Assembly (NCBI GenBank): GCA_963737445.1
Contig: CAVTSO010000019.1
Location: 310,001 to 374,000, forward strand
Source of the DNA: JAICYJ01 sp963737445
GTDB taxonomy: Bacteria; Actinomycetota; Thermoleophilia; Gaiellales; JAICJC01
Reading direction: 5' to 3'
Length of the DNA stretch: 64,000 nucleotides
The notes under the pieces were generated by a model. That model did not search any database and had not been told where the DNA came from. It saw only the letters and a list, made by a program, of their open reading frames with translations. Of the stretch, positions 24,789 through 33,582 are shown piece by piece (the stretch's first letter is position 1; every line of letters starts with the position of its first letter). The translations under genes and the position numbers were made by a program.

Positions 24789-26257
24789 CCCTCCACGGCA
24801 GCGGGCTGACGGCCGTGCGCGCCCTCGTCCAGCGCCTCGGCCGGTGCGCCCATCGCGATCGGCCGCAGCACCAGCGTCGCCAGCCCGGCCGCTATCAGGG
24901 TGAACGCGGCTCCGATCAGGAAGGCCACGTGGTAGCCGCCGGTCAGCGCCGCCGCCTGGCTCTCACCCTGAGCCGTCAGCGTGCTCGTGCGCGATGCGGC
25001 GGCGCTCGCCAGCACCGCCAGGCCCAGCGCCCCTCCCATCATGAACGAGGTGTTGACGACGCCGGATGCCAGCCCCGCCTCGGTCGGCTCGACGTCGTTC
25101 ATCGCCGCCAGCAGCACCGGGTTGAAGCCGATCCCCGCGCCCACGCCCAGCACCAGCATGGCCGGCAGCACGTCGGTCAGGTAGTCGCCGTTGACGGGCA
25201 CGCGTGCGAACAAAAGAAAGCCGACCGTCCAGAACAGCATGCCCGCGATCAGCGGCGGCCGGATGCCGAAGCGCATCACCAGCTTTGCCGAGATGCCGAT
25301 CGAGAACCCGCCCACCAGCAGGTTGGCGGGCAGGAACGCCAGCCCCACCTGCAGCGGCGAGTAGCCGAGCACCAGCTGCAGGTACAGCGCCGACAGGAAG
25401 AACCACGCGAACATCGCGGCCGCCGACAGTACGCCGATCACGTTGGCCGTGGCCAGGTTCCGCAACCGGAACAGCCGCAGCGGTACGAGCGGCGCCTCAA
25501 CGCGCGACTCGATCATCAGGAACAGGGCGAGCAGCCCCACGGCAACGGCCAGCAGGCCGAGCGTCTGGCCGGTCACCCATCCCACCCGGTTGCCGTTCAC
25601 GATCGCGTAGACGGCGACCATCAGCGCCGAGGTCACGGTCACCGCGCCCGCAACGTCCAGCCGTCCCGTCCGCTGCTCCGAGCGGTCGGCCGGCACCAGG
25701 TTGAGGCAGGCGATGAACACGGCGATGCCGACCGGCAGGTTGACCAGGAAGATCCAGTGCCAGTCGAGCGCATCGGTCAGCACGCCGCCCAGCAGCACGC
25801 CGATGCTGCCGCCGCCGGCGGCCACGAACCCGATCACGCCCATCGCTTTGGCCCGTTCGCCCGGCTCCACGAACAGCGTCATCACCAGCGACAGCGCCAC
25901 CGCCGCAACGATCGCCCCGCCCACTCCCTGCACGGCCCGCGCCGCGATCAGCTCGCTCTGCGCGGTCGAGAGGCCACAGGCGACCGACGACGCCGTGAAC
26001 AGCACCAGGCCGGTCAGGAACAGCTTGCGATGCCCGTAGATGTCGCCCAGCCGGCCGCCCAGCAGCAGGCACCCGCCGAACGTCAGCAGGTAGGCGTTCA
26101 CGACCCAGGCCAGCGAGGACTCGGTGAACCGGAGATCGGTGCGGATCGACGGCAGCGCCACGTTCACGATCGTCGTGTCCAGCACGATCATGAGGTTGCC
26201 CATGCAGAGCACGATCAGCGCCCACCAGCGCCTGTCCTGTTGAGTCGTCGTCCCCAT
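24785..26257 (-). CDS. MFS drug exporter, DHA2 (EmrB/QacA) family
   Basis: A 490-residue transporter with about 14 predicted helices. The DHA2 signatures are visible: MIVLDTTIVNVALPSIRTDL in helix 1, GGRLGDIYGHRKLFLTGL in the loop 2-3 motif A, and LIAARAVQGVGGAIVAAVAL in motif C region. Such proteins expel drugs or other hydrophobic cations with protons. No TetR-type regulator is adjacent. The substrate is not predictable. Confidence 0.93.
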   Translation of the reverse strand: MGTTTQQDRRWWALIVLCMGNLMIVLDTTIVNVALPSIRTDLRFTESSLAWVVNAYLLTFGGCLLLGGRLGDIYGHRKLFLTGLVLFTASSVACGLSTAQSELIAARAVQGVGGAIVAAVALSLVMTLFVEPGERAKAMGVIGFVAAGGGSIGVLLGGVLTDALDWHWIFLVNLPVGIAVFIACLNLVPADRSEQRTGRLDVAGAVTVTSALMVAVYAIVNGNRVGWVTGQTLGLLAVAVGLLALFLMIESRVEAPLVPLRLFRLRNLATANVIGVLSAAAMFAWFFLSALYLQLVLGYSPLQVGLAFLPANLLVGGFSIGISAKLVMRFGIRPPLIAGMLFWTVGFLLFARVPVNGDYLTDVLPAMLVLGVGAGIGFNPVLLAAMNDVEPTEAGLASGVVNTSFMMGGALGLAVLASAAASRTSTLTAQGESQAAALTGGYHVAFLIGAAFTLIAAGLATLVLRPIAMGAPAEALDEGAHGRQPAAVEG

Positions 26258-26564
26258 GTTGCCTTCGCAGGTTAGATGATTGATTCCACGAGCTACGCGA
26301 CGCCGGACTGGTCTGGGAGACGCTGGACGCCACGATCGTCCTTGGCCAGGACATCATCCAGCCTGCCCTGCGCCGTCCAACGCGCCCCATCCTGCGCCCA
26401 GCATCTACGCATCCCGTGAATCAACCATCCGGCGAAGACTTCCGGCGCGTCCGCCGGTCTTGAGCAGCCGCGTGCGAGGTTCTCAACAGCCATCCCCGGG
26501 GCCGGCCGGTGGCGGGTTGGCACGAGCTGTGGAACCTTTCCGAGCTGTGTGGCGTCTCAGAGGC
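26258..26564. other. Intergenic region of 307 nt with no supported gene
   Basis: The stretch separates the MFS exporter from the first lipoprotein. The plus frame stays open through it, but its residues are rich in Arg, Pro and His and resemble noncoding translation. The real start of the downstream lipoprotein is the ATG at 26565, directly before a lipobox signal peptide. A TAACCT sequence 11 nt upstream of the MFS ATG may be its -10. Confidence 0.5.
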
Positions 26565-26984
26565 ATGTGGCGGTGTGTTCTGCTCGGCGTCTTCCTTGCC
26601 GGGGTGCTGGCGGGGTGCAGCCTGGACGGTGAGAGCGACAACCTGCCAGGGCCGAGCAGTGGGGACGGCGTCCCCCAGTATGGGGTGGTCAAGGGGCGGG
26701 TGCTGACAACCGCGTGCGGCGGTCTGCTGCTACCCGGCGGCTGTGCACCGACCCCGTATCGGGGTACCCTGGTGTTCTGCTCGAAGATGGGGCAGATCGG
26801 CGTGTGCCCTTCCACGCGCGTAGATGCCACCGGGTATTACCGGATCGCACTACGACCTGGGCGCCACGCCTTGATGACTGCTCCCGGAAACGGCAACGTC
26901 GTCTACGTGAAGCCACGCTGGGTCGTAGTTCAGAGCGGGCAGACGACGACCGTGAACATCAACGGTGCGAACCTGATGAGGTGA
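26565..26984 (+). CDS. Small lipoprotein, unknown function
   Basis: A 139-residue protein with a lipoprotein signal MWRCVLLGVFLAGVLAGCSL, the lipobox cysteine at residue 18. The mature part contains YGVVKGRVLTTACGGLLLPG and YRIALRPGRHALMTAPGNG, which looks like a small carboxypeptidase-regulatory or prealbumin-like beta-sandwich, with four additional cysteines. The ATG has a short AGAGG just upstream. The stop is 2 nt before the ATG of the second lipoprotein, so they form an operon. No specific role can be given. Confidence 0.7.
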   Translation: MWRCVLLGVFLAGVLAGCSLDGESDNLPGPSSGDGVPQYGVVKGRVLTTACGGLLLPGGCAPTPYRGTLVFCSKMGQIGVCPSTRVDATGYYRIALRPGRHALMTAPGNGNVVYVKPRWVVVQSGQTTTVNINGANLMR

Positions 26985-26986
26985 CG

Positions 26987-27469
26987 ATGCGATGCTTCGC
27001 AGCCATCGTCCTGTTCACGGTTTCCACCGCGGGCTGCGTCGGCTTCAGTGAGAGCAGCGGCGTCGCCCCAAGCTCTGACCGCAACCTTGCAGTCCCGTGG
27101 CCCAAGACCGTTCTCACCATCTCCTACTACGCGAAGCGCTGCCCGCCGGGCGCACGCTGCCCTGGACACGTGAAGTCGCTCGGCAACTTGAGGTTCGTAC
27201 GTGTCGCTCGCAACCTCCACTGTGACCCGCCCAGTGGCGACTACGCCGATCCGTCCGCAGCCTGCGCTGCTCTCCGCCGGATCGTGGACAAGCTTGTCAC
27301 CAAGAACTGGGTCTGCGGCTGCACAATGGGAGTCCACCCTGGCGACAAGGCCGTTGGCTTCTACAACGGCAAGCGGCGAACGATCCCGCTCGATGGCTGC
27401 TCCCTCTGCAACCTGTCCGGCATCGGTGGCGACATAGACCTGCTCATGCCGGGCCACGCCCGCATCTGA
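26987..27469 (+). CDS. Cys-rich lipoprotein resembling subtilisin-inhibitor (SSI) proteins
   Basis: A 160-residue lipoprotein with signal MRCFAAIVLFTVSTAGCVGF. The mature domain has the spacing seen in SSI-type protease inhibitors: a Cys in RVARNLHCDPPSGDY, DPSAACAALRRIV, then CGCTMGVHPGDKAVGFYNGK and a late Cys in DGCSLCNLSG. SSI proteins similarly have LTC...GTHP...AC..L, then C..eyaPV....G.w.G and a final Cys. The reactive-site region is not certain. I therefore call it SSI-like as inference, not as an established inhibitor. It is cotranscribed with the preceding lipoprotein. Confidence 0.6.
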   Translation: MRCFAAIVLFTVSTAGCVGFSESSGVAPSSDRNLAVPWPKTVLTISYYAKRCPPGARCPGHVKSLGNLRFVRVARNLHCDPPSGDYADPSAACAALRRIVDKLVTKNWVCGCTMGVHPGDKAVGFYNGKRRTIPLDGCSLCNLSGIGGDIDLLMPGHARI

Positions 27470-27525
27470 CACGTCTCTGGTTCGCTCGCGCAGATCAGAG
27501 TGGGTGACGCCCCAACGGCCCGGCG

Positions 27526-28416
27526 CTAGCCCGTGGCGCCCGTGATGCGCTGCGGCCCGGCGTACACGTTGAACCGCTCGTCGCGGAGGAACCCCGCGAG
27601 GGTCATCCCGAACCGGCGCGCGGTGTCGACGGCCAGGCTGGACGGCGCCGAGACGGCGCAGACGATGGGGATGCCAGCGCGTGCCGCCTTCTGCACGATC
27701 TCGAAGCCGGCACGCCCGGAGACGAGCAGGATGCGGTCGGACAGCGGCAGCCGCCCGGCCAGCAGCTCCGCGCCGATCACCTTGTCGACGGCGTTGTGCC
27801 GGCCGACGTCCTCGCGCACGACCAGCAGCGTGCCGGCCGCGTCGAACAGGGCGGCCGCGTGCAGCCCGCCGGTGCGGTCGAACACGCTCTGCGCGCGTCG
27901 CAGCTCGTCCGGCAGCGTCACCAAAAGCGCCGCGTCCACCACCGCCCCGTCGGCCACGGGTGCGCAGCGCGTCTCGATCGCGTCCAGCGAGGCCTTGCCG
28001 CAGATGCCGCAGCTGGAGGTGGCGTAGAAGTTGCGCTGCATCTCGAAGTCGGCCAGCGTGCGGGCCACCCCGACGCTGACCACGTTGTAGTGCTGCTCCT
28101 CGCGCGGCACCGCGCAGTAGCGGATCCCGCGCACGTCCTGGGTGCCGTCGATCAGGCCCTCCGTGAACAGGAATCCGGCGGCCAGGTCGAAGTCGTGCCC
28201 GGGCGTGCGCATGGTCACGGCCACGTTCCGCTGCTCAGCGCCGGGCTCCTCGACGCGAATCTCCATCGGCTCCTCGGTGGCCAGCCGGTCGCGGCGCTGC
28301 TTGCGCGTGCCGCCCTCCATGGTGATGACGCCGGTGCGTGTGGTGCTGGTGGGGCGCGCGATGACGGCGCCCTCACCGTCGGTGGGCACCGCCTCGGCCG
28401 GTTCGTTGATCGGCAT
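27526..28416 (-). CDS. fdhD: FdhD, formate dehydrogenase sulfurtransferase accessory protein
   Basis: A 296-residue FdhD/NarQ-family protein, which passes sulfur from IscS to the molybdenum cofactor of formate dehydrogenase. The conserved Cys-x-x-Cys loop is in ATSSCGICGKASLDAI. Other family landmarks are EEPMEIRV near the start, FTEGLIDG, and VVREDVGRHNAVDKVIG. ATG 28416 lies 6 nt after TATCCT and is taken as a leaderless start. ATG 28320 is a shorter alternative. No formate dehydrogenase gene is in the window. Confidence 0.93.
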   Translation of the reverse strand: MPINEPAEAVPTDGEGAVIARPTSTTRTGVITMEGGTRKQRRDRLATEEPMEIRVEEPGAEQRNVAVTMRTPGHDFDLAAGFLFTEGLIDGTQDVRGIRYCAVPREEQHYNVVSVGVARTLADFEMQRNFYATSSCGICGKASLDAIETRCAPVADGAVVDAALLVTLPDELRRAQSVFDRTGGLHAAALFDAAGTLLVVREDVGRHNAVDKVIGAELLAGRLPLSDRILLVSGRAGFEIVQKAARAGIPIVCAVSAPSSLAVDTARRFGMTLAGFLRDERFNVYAGPQRITGATG

Positions 28417-28533
28417 GGCTGAAGGATAGACGCCGGTCCAGGAGCGCACCCGATCGCCCACGGGCGGAGCGGCAGCGTTTGGTCGAAGGTCGCAATGGGT
28501 ACGTGGAGGCTCAGCCGACGAGGAGGAATAGAC

Positions 28534-28887
28534 GTGTCAACCGCAGGATGGATAGTGCTGATCGTGATCGTGATCGTGGCGATCGCCGTGGTGGCGGCCC
28601 TCGTGTCGCGTCGCAGGTCGCGCGAGATGGACATGCGGCGGTCCGCCGCAGACGCACATCGCGAGGAGGCGCTCTCGCGCAGCCGCAGCGCCGAGGCGGC
28701 AAAGCTGGAGGCCGACGAGAAGGCGGCACGGGCGGAGCGCGCAAGGCTCGACGCCGAGGACACCGCGGCCCGGGCCAGCCAGGAGCGCGAAAACGCCCGG
28801 GAGCACATGAACATGGCCGACGAGATCGATCCCGACGTCGACCGATCCGAGGCAGAGGACGCCGTGCGAGCGGACGCGGAGCGCTGA
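28534..28887 (+). CDS. Single-pass membrane protein with charged helical tail
   Basis: A 117-residue protein. An N-terminal helix (GWIVLIVIVIVAIAVVAALV) anchors it. The remainder is highly charged and alanine-rich (EAAKLEADEKAARAERARLD), predicted as a long coiled coil. GAGGAGGA lies 6 nt before the GTG start, an unusually strong ribosome-binding site for this window. The following phospholipase D gene begins 12 nt after its stop. Function is unknown; membrane-stress or envelope scaffolding roles are only guesses. Confidence 0.75.
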   Translation: MSTAGWIVLIVIVIVAIAVVAALVSRRRSREMDMRRSAADAHREEALSRSRSAEAAKLEADEKAARAERARLDAEDTAARASQERENAREHMNMADEIDPDVDRSEAEDAVRADAER

Positions 28888-28899
28888 GCGCAGGCGCTG

Positions 28900-30345
28900 A
28901 TGCCGCTCCGAGACGCCGCCGAGGCCGTCGACCGCCGTGTCGGGGATGCGGTCTCGGCGGCCGTACAGGCCCACCACCGCCGGCGCCTGTCGCGTCTGGG
29001 TAACGCTGTCCTTGACGCGCCCGCCGGCGGCTGGGCAGAGGACGCGTTCGCGCCGCGGCACGGCAACGCGCTGGAGCTGCTGATCGACGGGGAGCAGGCG
29101 TTCGCCCGGATGATCGAGTCGCTGCAGCGGGCCACCGCGTACGTGCACATCACCGGCTGGTTCCTCTCGCCCGACTTCGTGATGCGCGACGGCTCCGTCC
29201 CGGTCGTGGTGCGCAACCTGCTCGCCGAGCTGGCCGAGCGAGTCGATGTCCGCCTGCTGCTGTGGGCGGGCGCGCCGGTGCCGCTGTTTCGCCCCTCGCG
29301 GCGGATGGCGCGTCAGACCCGGGCCGAACTGGTCGAAGCCGGGCGCATCCGTTGCGAGCTCGACCCGCGCGAGCGCCCGCTCCATTGCCACCACGAGAAG
29401 ACGATCGTGATCGACGGCCGCGAGGCGTTTGTCGGCGGCATCGACCTTACGTCCCTGTCGGGCGACCGCCGCGACAGCTCCCGGCATCCCGCCCGAGCGG
29501 CCGTCGGCTGGCACGACGTCACGTCCGTCGTGACGGGCCCGGTCGTCTCCGACGTGGCCGAGCACTTCGCCCTGCGCTGGCGCGAGGTCACGGGCGAGCG
29601 CGTCTCCGTCGGCGCACCCGGTCCTGCCGCCGGATCCTCCACCGTGCAGCTCGTCCGCACCGTCCCGGAGCATGTGTACGGCCGGCTGCGCCAGGGATCG
29701 TTCGGCGTGCTCGAGACGTACGTCCGCGCGATCCGTTCGGCCGAGCGGCTGATCTACATCGAGTCCCAGTACCTGTGGTCGCCTGAGATCGTCGCGCTGC
29801 TTGCCGAGAAGCTCCGCGATCCGCCGCACGACCGGTTCCGGATGCTGCTGGTGCTGCCGGCCCGGCCCAAGGGCGGCAGCGACGACACGCGCGGATCCTT
29901 GGCCGAGCTGATCGACGCTGACGGCGGCGCCGGCCGGGTGCTGGCGTGTTCGCTGTACGCGCCGGCGGGATCGGTCGCCGACCTGATCTACGTCCACGCC
30001 AAGGTCGGGGTGATCGACGATCGGCTGCTGATCGTCGGCTCGGCCAACCTCAACGATCACTCCATGTTCAACGACACCGAGGCTGCGCTCGTCACGGACG
30101 ACGCCGAGCTGGCCACGGCTACCCGTCACAGGCTCTGGGCGGAGCACCTGGAGTGCTCGATTGCCGAGGCGTCGGGCGACGCCACCGAGCTGATCGATCA
30201 GGTCTGGCGACCGCGGTGCGAGGATCAGTACCAGCGCCGTCGGGCCGGCCGGCCGATGACCCATCGCATCAGCCGGATCGACGGGGCCTCGCGGCGGTCC
30301 GCGCGCCTGCTCGGGCCGCTGCAGGGTCTGGTGGTCGACGGGTAG
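28900..30345 (+). CDS. Phospholipase D-family protein (two HKD motifs)
   Basis: A 481-residue protein with two PLD domains. The first HKD motif is CHHEKTIVIDGREAFVGGID and the second is YVHAKVGVIDDRLLIVGSAN. The duplicated arrangement fits phospholipase D or cardiolipin-synthase-like enzymes, which exchange phosphatidyl groups. No signal peptide or transmembrane helices are evident, which argues for a cytoplasmic or peripheral enzyme rather than a classical cardiolipin synthase. It is in an apparent operon with the small membrane protein. Confidence 0.9.
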   Translation: MPLRDAAEAVDRRVGDAVSAAVQAHHRRRLSRLGNAVLDAPAGGWAEDAFAPRHGNALELLIDGEQAFARMIESLQRATAYVHITGWFLSPDFVMRDGSVPVVVRNLLAELAERVDVRLLLWAGAPVPLFRPSRRMARQTRAELVEAGRIRCELDPRERPLHCHHEKTIVIDGREAFVGGIDLTSLSGDRRDSSRHPARAAVGWHDVTSVVTGPVVSDVAEHFALRWREVTGERVSVGAPGPAAGSSTVQLVRTVPEHVYGRLRQGSFGVLETYVRAIRSAERLIYIESQYLWSPEIVALLAEKLRDPPHDRFRMLLVLPARPKGGSDDTRGSLAELIDADGGAGRVLACSLYAPAGSVADLIYVHAKVGVIDDRLLIVGSANLNDHSMFNDTEAALVTDDAELATATRHRLWAEHLECSIAEASGDATELIDQVWRPRCEDQYQRRRAGRPMTHRISRIDGASRRSARLLGPLQGLVVDG

Positions 30346-30381
30346 CCACGCGGGCGGAGTCTGCTGCTAGATTCGCCTGCC

Positions 30382-31245
30382 ATGGCCGACCACACGCTGC
30401 CCGCCGAGACGTTCCAGGTCAGCTTCGACGCGTCGATACCGCCGGCGCTCGAGATCGACCCCGGCGACACCGTTACCTTCCAGACGAGCGACATCGCATA
30501 CGACCGGCTGGCCGCAGGCGAGTCGGTGGACGCGATCGGCCTGCCGAACTTCAACCGGGTCACCGGGCCGGTCAGCGTTCGCGGCGCGGCGCCCGGCGAC
30601 GCGCTGCGGGTCGAGGTGCTGGACGTGCAGGTGCGGCGGGCCTGGTCAGTGTGGCTGCCGGGGTTCGGCGGCCTCGGCCACCGCACCGACGTGCAGCGAG
30701 CCATGCAGACACCGCTGGCCGACGGCCACGCCCAGGTCGGATCGCACCGGGTGCCGCTGCGGCCGATGATCGGCTGCATCGGCACGGCGCCGGCCGAGGA
30801 AGCCGGCTCGACCTTCGAGCCCGCCTATCCGTTCGGTGGCAACATGGACCTGCGCGAGATGGAGCCGGGGACGACGGTGTACCTGCCGGTGAACGTGGCC
30901 GGCGGCCTGCTCAGCATGGGCGACCTGCACGCGGCCATGGGCATCGCCGAGCCGACGTCGGTCAGCCTCGAGGCGGCCGGCCAGGCGACGCTCCGGATCG
31001 GCCTCGAGCCGGCGATGGCGCTGCGCTTCCCGCGGCTGCGCCGCGGCGGCGAGACGTTCTTCCTAGGTATCGCCGAGAGCTTTGATGATGCTCACGCGCT
31101 GGCGCTGGATCAGGCCTACGACCACCTCGTCGACGAGCGCGGGATCGACCCGTTCGAGGCCTACGCGCTGATCAGCGCCCGGTGCGACATGCGACTGGGA
31201 GGCCCGGCCTCCGCGATCGTGATGGCGGTGCTGCCGGACGACTAG
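30382..31245 (+). CDS. Acetamidase/formamidase (FmdA/AmdA) family protein
   Basis: A 287-residue protein with family motifs FNRVTGPVSVRGAAPGDALR, MIGCIGTAPAEEAGSTFEP, PFGGNMDLREMEPGTTVYLP and GLLSMGDLHAAMG. Members hydrolyse formamide, acetamide or related small amides, often with zinc. Substrate cannot be told from sequence. TAGATT ends 8 nt before the ATG (leaderless pattern). A repeated hairpin array follows the stop. Confidence 0.92.
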   Translation: MADHTLPAETFQVSFDASIPPALEIDPGDTVTFQTSDIAYDRLAAGESVDAIGLPNFNRVTGPVSVRGAAPGDALRVEVLDVQVRRAWSVWLPGFGGLGHRTDVQRAMQTPLADGHAQVGSHRVPLRPMIGCIGTAPAEEAGSTFEPAYPFGGNMDLREMEPGTTVYLPVNVAGGLLSMGDLHAAMGIAEPTSVSLEAAGQATLRIGLEPAMALRFPRLRRGGETFFLGIAESFDDAHALALDQAYDHLVDERGIDPFEAYALISARCDMRLGGPASAIVMAVLPDD

Positions 31246-31275
31246 ATGGTTGGTCGGTATCTCCGTGATGTCCAA

Positions 31276-31418
31276 GGCGCAAGGCATCGCCTTGCGCCGG
31301 TCGGGAGGGATCTGCGATCACGCAGATCCCTCCCGACCGGGCGAGAACCGAGTCTCGTGCAGGTGCAAGGCGGAACGACTTGCACCGGTCATCAGCGATC
31401 TGCGATCACGCAGATCGC
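31276..31418. repeat. Array of four hairpins in A-B-A'-B' order
   Basis: A: 31276-31298, ten perfect base pairs (GGCGCAAGGC/GCCTTGCGCC) with an ATC loop. B: 31297-31340, a perfect 20-bp stem around an ATCA loop. A': 31362-31386, eight pairs (GGTGCAAG/CTTGCACC). B': 31395-31418, ten pairs (GCGATCTGCG/CGCAGATCGC) with the same ATCA loop. The B core GATCTGCGATCACGCAGATC is identical in B and B' apart from flanks. The array lies in the 329-nt gap between the acetamidase gene and tRNA-fMet. No open frame there is convincing. Confidence 0.75.
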
Positions 31419-31574
31419 GGACGGAGACGACGGTTCGCAGCCGTAGCCACCCCAACCACCGCGAACCCAGACCAACCGCAGCGGCCAGGCTCGCCAGAGA
31501 TATCGATCAATCATCTGGAGCCGCCGCGACGCTTAACTGACGAGGCCCCCGCGTGAGCGAGGGCCTCATGGAGG

Positions 31575-31648
<74 letters not shown>

Positions 31649-31695
31649 CCGATGCATCGGATTTTACCACAGTGGGCATTGGTAGAGTCTTCCCC

Positions 31696-32004
31696 GTGCT
31701 GCTGGCCCTGATCATCCTCTGGCTTGTCGTCGTCGTGGCCTCTTCGGTTTGGGTGGGCCTGCGCGGGCGCCGTCTGGCGGTGTCCGCCAGGGCCGCGCAG
31801 GCGGAGGTCGACCGCTACATGGAGGCGTCACAGCTCGACCTGCTCCCGGCCAAGCTCGAGGAGCTGCAACGTCGCCAGCACGTGCTGAAGGAGGCGCTGG
31901 CGCGGCTGCAGGTCTCGATCGCCGAGTTCATGGTGCTGTACCGCTCGCTGGACGCCGTGCGCCGCCAGTTGACGAGCGCCCGCAGCTTCTTCACGACCAA
32001 GTGA
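31696..32004 (+). CDS. Small membrane protein with cytoplasmic coiled coil
   Basis: A 102-residue protein. The N-terminal helix LLALIILWLVVVVASSVWVG is followed by a helical region with heptad-like leucines (KLEELQRRQHVLKEALARLQ). GTG 31696 sits 7 nt after TAGAGT; the in-frame upstream part overlaps the tRNA and was rejected. Its stop overlaps the ppx start (GTGA), so the two are coupled. Function is unknown. Confidence 0.75.
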   Translation: MLLALIILWLVVVVASSVWVGLRGRRLAVSARAAQAEVDRYMEASQLDLLPAKLEELQRRQHVLKEALARLQVSIAEFMVLYRSLDAVRRQLTSARSFFTTK

Positions 32005-32909
32005 CCGTGCGCGTCGCCGCAATCGACATCGGCACCAACTCGACGAGGCTGCTGGTCGCTGATGCGGACGGCGGAGCCCTGCGCGAGGTGGAGCGGCTGC
32101 TCGAGATCACGCGGCTGGGCGACCGGGTGGACGCCGAAGGCGAGCTGGCAGAGGCGTCCATGCAGCGGGTCGAGACATGCGTCGCCCGGTATGCGGATCG
32201 CGCCCGCCAGCTGGACGCCTCCACACCGCTCGCGGTCGCGACCAGCGCCGTCCGCGACGCGGCCAACGGTGGCGAGTTCATGCGGCGTCTGGAGCAGCGC
32301 TGCGGCGTGCGCACCCGGGTGCTGACGGGCGAGCAGGAGGCGCGGCTGACGCTGCGCGGCGTCGTCTCGGGAGGGCGGCTGACGGGAGCCGTAGTCGTCT
32401 GCGACATCGGCGGAGGCAGCACCGAGCTGATCGCAGGCGAGGATGGCCGGGTCGGCTTCGCGGTCAGCCTGAACCTGGGCTGCGTGCGGATGAGCGAGCG
32501 GCACCTGCACAGCGATCCGCCCACTGCAGAGGAGGTTGCGGCCCTGCGGCGCGAAGCGGCCGGGATGCTGCCCGGCGACGTCCCGGCCGGCTCCCTGATT
32601 GGTGTGGCGGGCACCATCACCACGCTGGCGACGATCGACCTCGGACTCGACGAGGAGATCCCGGAGCGGGTCGACGGGCACGAGCTGTCGGCAGACGCGG
32701 TCGCGGCGCAGCTCGAGCGACTGGCGGCACTTCCGCTGGGGAAACGCCGAGAGGTGCGCGGGCTGATGCCGGAGCGGGCATCCACGATCGTGGCCGGAAC
32801 CGCGATCCTCGCCGAGCTGATGCGCCACCTCGGGGCCGAGAGCCTGACCGTCTCCGAACGCGACATCCTGCACGGCGCCGCGCTCGAGGCGGCCGACTCG
32901 CCCGCCTGA
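32001..32909 (+). CDS. ppx: Ppx/GppA exopolyphosphatase/guanosine pentaphosphatase
   Basis: A 302-residue ASKHA-fold phosphatase. The phosphate-1 loop is VAAIDIGTNSTRLLVADADG, the phosphate-2 region VVVCDIGGGSTELIAGEDGR, and the catalytic base region AVATSAVRDAANG. Its short length matches actinobacterial Ppx, which lacks the C-terminal domain of E. coli enzymes. It degrades polyphosphate or converts pppGpp to ppGpp. In mycobacteria ppx sits beside DUF501; here DUF501 is about 27 kb away near ftsB. GTG 32007 is an alternative start. Confidence 0.92.
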   Translation: MTVRVAAIDIGTNSTRLLVADADGGALREVERLLEITRLGDRVDAEGELAEASMQRVETCVARYADRARQLDASTPLAVATSAVRDAANGGEFMRRLEQRCGVRTRVLTGEQEARLTLRGVVSGGRLTGAVVVCDIGGGSTELIAGEDGRVGFAVSLNLGCVRMSERHLHSDPPTAEEVAALRREAAGMLPGDVPAGSLIGVAGTITTLATIDLGLDEEIPERVDGHELSADAVAAQLERLAALPLGKRREVRGLMPERASTIVAGTAILAELMRHLGAESLTVSERDILHGAALEAADSPA

Positions 32910-32939
32910 TCTGCTCGCGTGGCGGTATCGTCAGACCCA

Positions 32940-33023
32940 GCCCGGGTGGCGGAGTTGGTAGACGCGGGGGACTTAAAATCCTCTGGCCGAAAGGTCACAC
33001 AGGTTCGAATCCTGTCCCGGGCA
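32940..33023 (+). tRNA. tRNA-Leu (UAA)
   Basis: An 84-nt tRNA with a long variable arm. Acceptor arms are GCCCGGG and CCCGGGC, the anticodon loop ACTTAAAA reads TAA, and the T-loop is TTCGAAT. The long variable arm (TGGCCGAAAGGTCA) marks a class II tRNA. CCA is not encoded. The accessory patch begins directly after it. Confidence 0.95.
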
Positions 33024-33274
33024 TTTGCGCGTGGCTGAGCCGAAACCCAGCGAACGAGCATCAGTCGACTACGTCCGGCGGCTCCGCCCGGCGCGTCACT
33101 CCAAGCGGCCGTGGGGCGCATACTTGCTCGTGAGCATCCCCCTCCCCGATGAGCAGGTATGCCCTGACGGCACGCGACCCAACGGAAACCGGATCGGGTT
33201 CGCCGCCTGTAGTCGCAAGCGCTCGACCTGCTGCTCTAGGGACTTGCCCGCGCGTAGCGGTGACTGCTTCAGCT
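33024..33274. other. Gap after tRNA-Leu, no supported gene
   Basis: About 250 nt with open frames on both strands, none with a ribosome-binding site or a recognisable protein. A moderate hairpin (CCGGCGG/CCGCCCGG, about 33076-33092) could end the tRNA transcript. I looked for a duplicated tRNA-Leu 3' end (an attachment-site trace) through 36 kb and did not see one. Confidence 0.4.
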
Positions 33275-33553
33275 CTAGAGGCCCTGCAAGATCGTCGTGA
33301 AGGCGAGATGGCTCGGAAAGGCGAAGGCCGCCAGCAGCGCGGCTACCAACATGATCTGACGGCGTGCCTGTGCGCGGCTGATCCGCTGGGCGAGGGCGCC
33401 CGTGAAGGTCACCGCACGGTTTGGGTGTTTCGCGGGCGCGATGGACGTGACCTCCCACGTGAGTTTCGCGGACTCCTGATGGGCGCGTTGCCAGGCAGAT
33501 AGCGGATCGCGGGCCTCGATACTGGCAACGCCGACCACGATGAACTGGGACAT
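33275..33553 (-). CDS. Small protein with C-terminal hydrophobic helix, unknown
   Basis: A 92-residue protein beginning MSQFIVVGVASIEARDPLSA. The C-terminal third (RRQIMLVAALLAAFAFPSHL) is hydrophobic and may insert in the membrane. GGGAGG lies 8 nt before ATG 33553. An upstream in-frame ATG at 33586 overlaps the stop of the preceding gene (ATGA), so translational coupling is also possible. No family is recognised. It is the last gene of the minus-strand patch led by the TTGACA promoter. Confidence 0.55.
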   Translation of the reverse strand: MSQFIVVGVASIEARDPLSAWQRAHQESAKLTWEVTSIAPAKHPNRAVTFTGALAQRISRAQARRQIMLVAALLAAFAFPSHLAFTTILQGL

Positions 33554-33582
33554 CTCTTGCACCTCCCGTTTCAGGAGCCGCT

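Noticed and set aside
31276..31418. CRISPR array
   Set aside because: The hairpins are not equally spaced direct repeats with unique spacers, and there are no cas genes. The units are long inverted repeats.
33149..33502. Plus-strand frame of 117 codons over the patch
   Set aside because: It overlaps a better-supported minus-strand gene and has no ribosome-binding site or family pattern.
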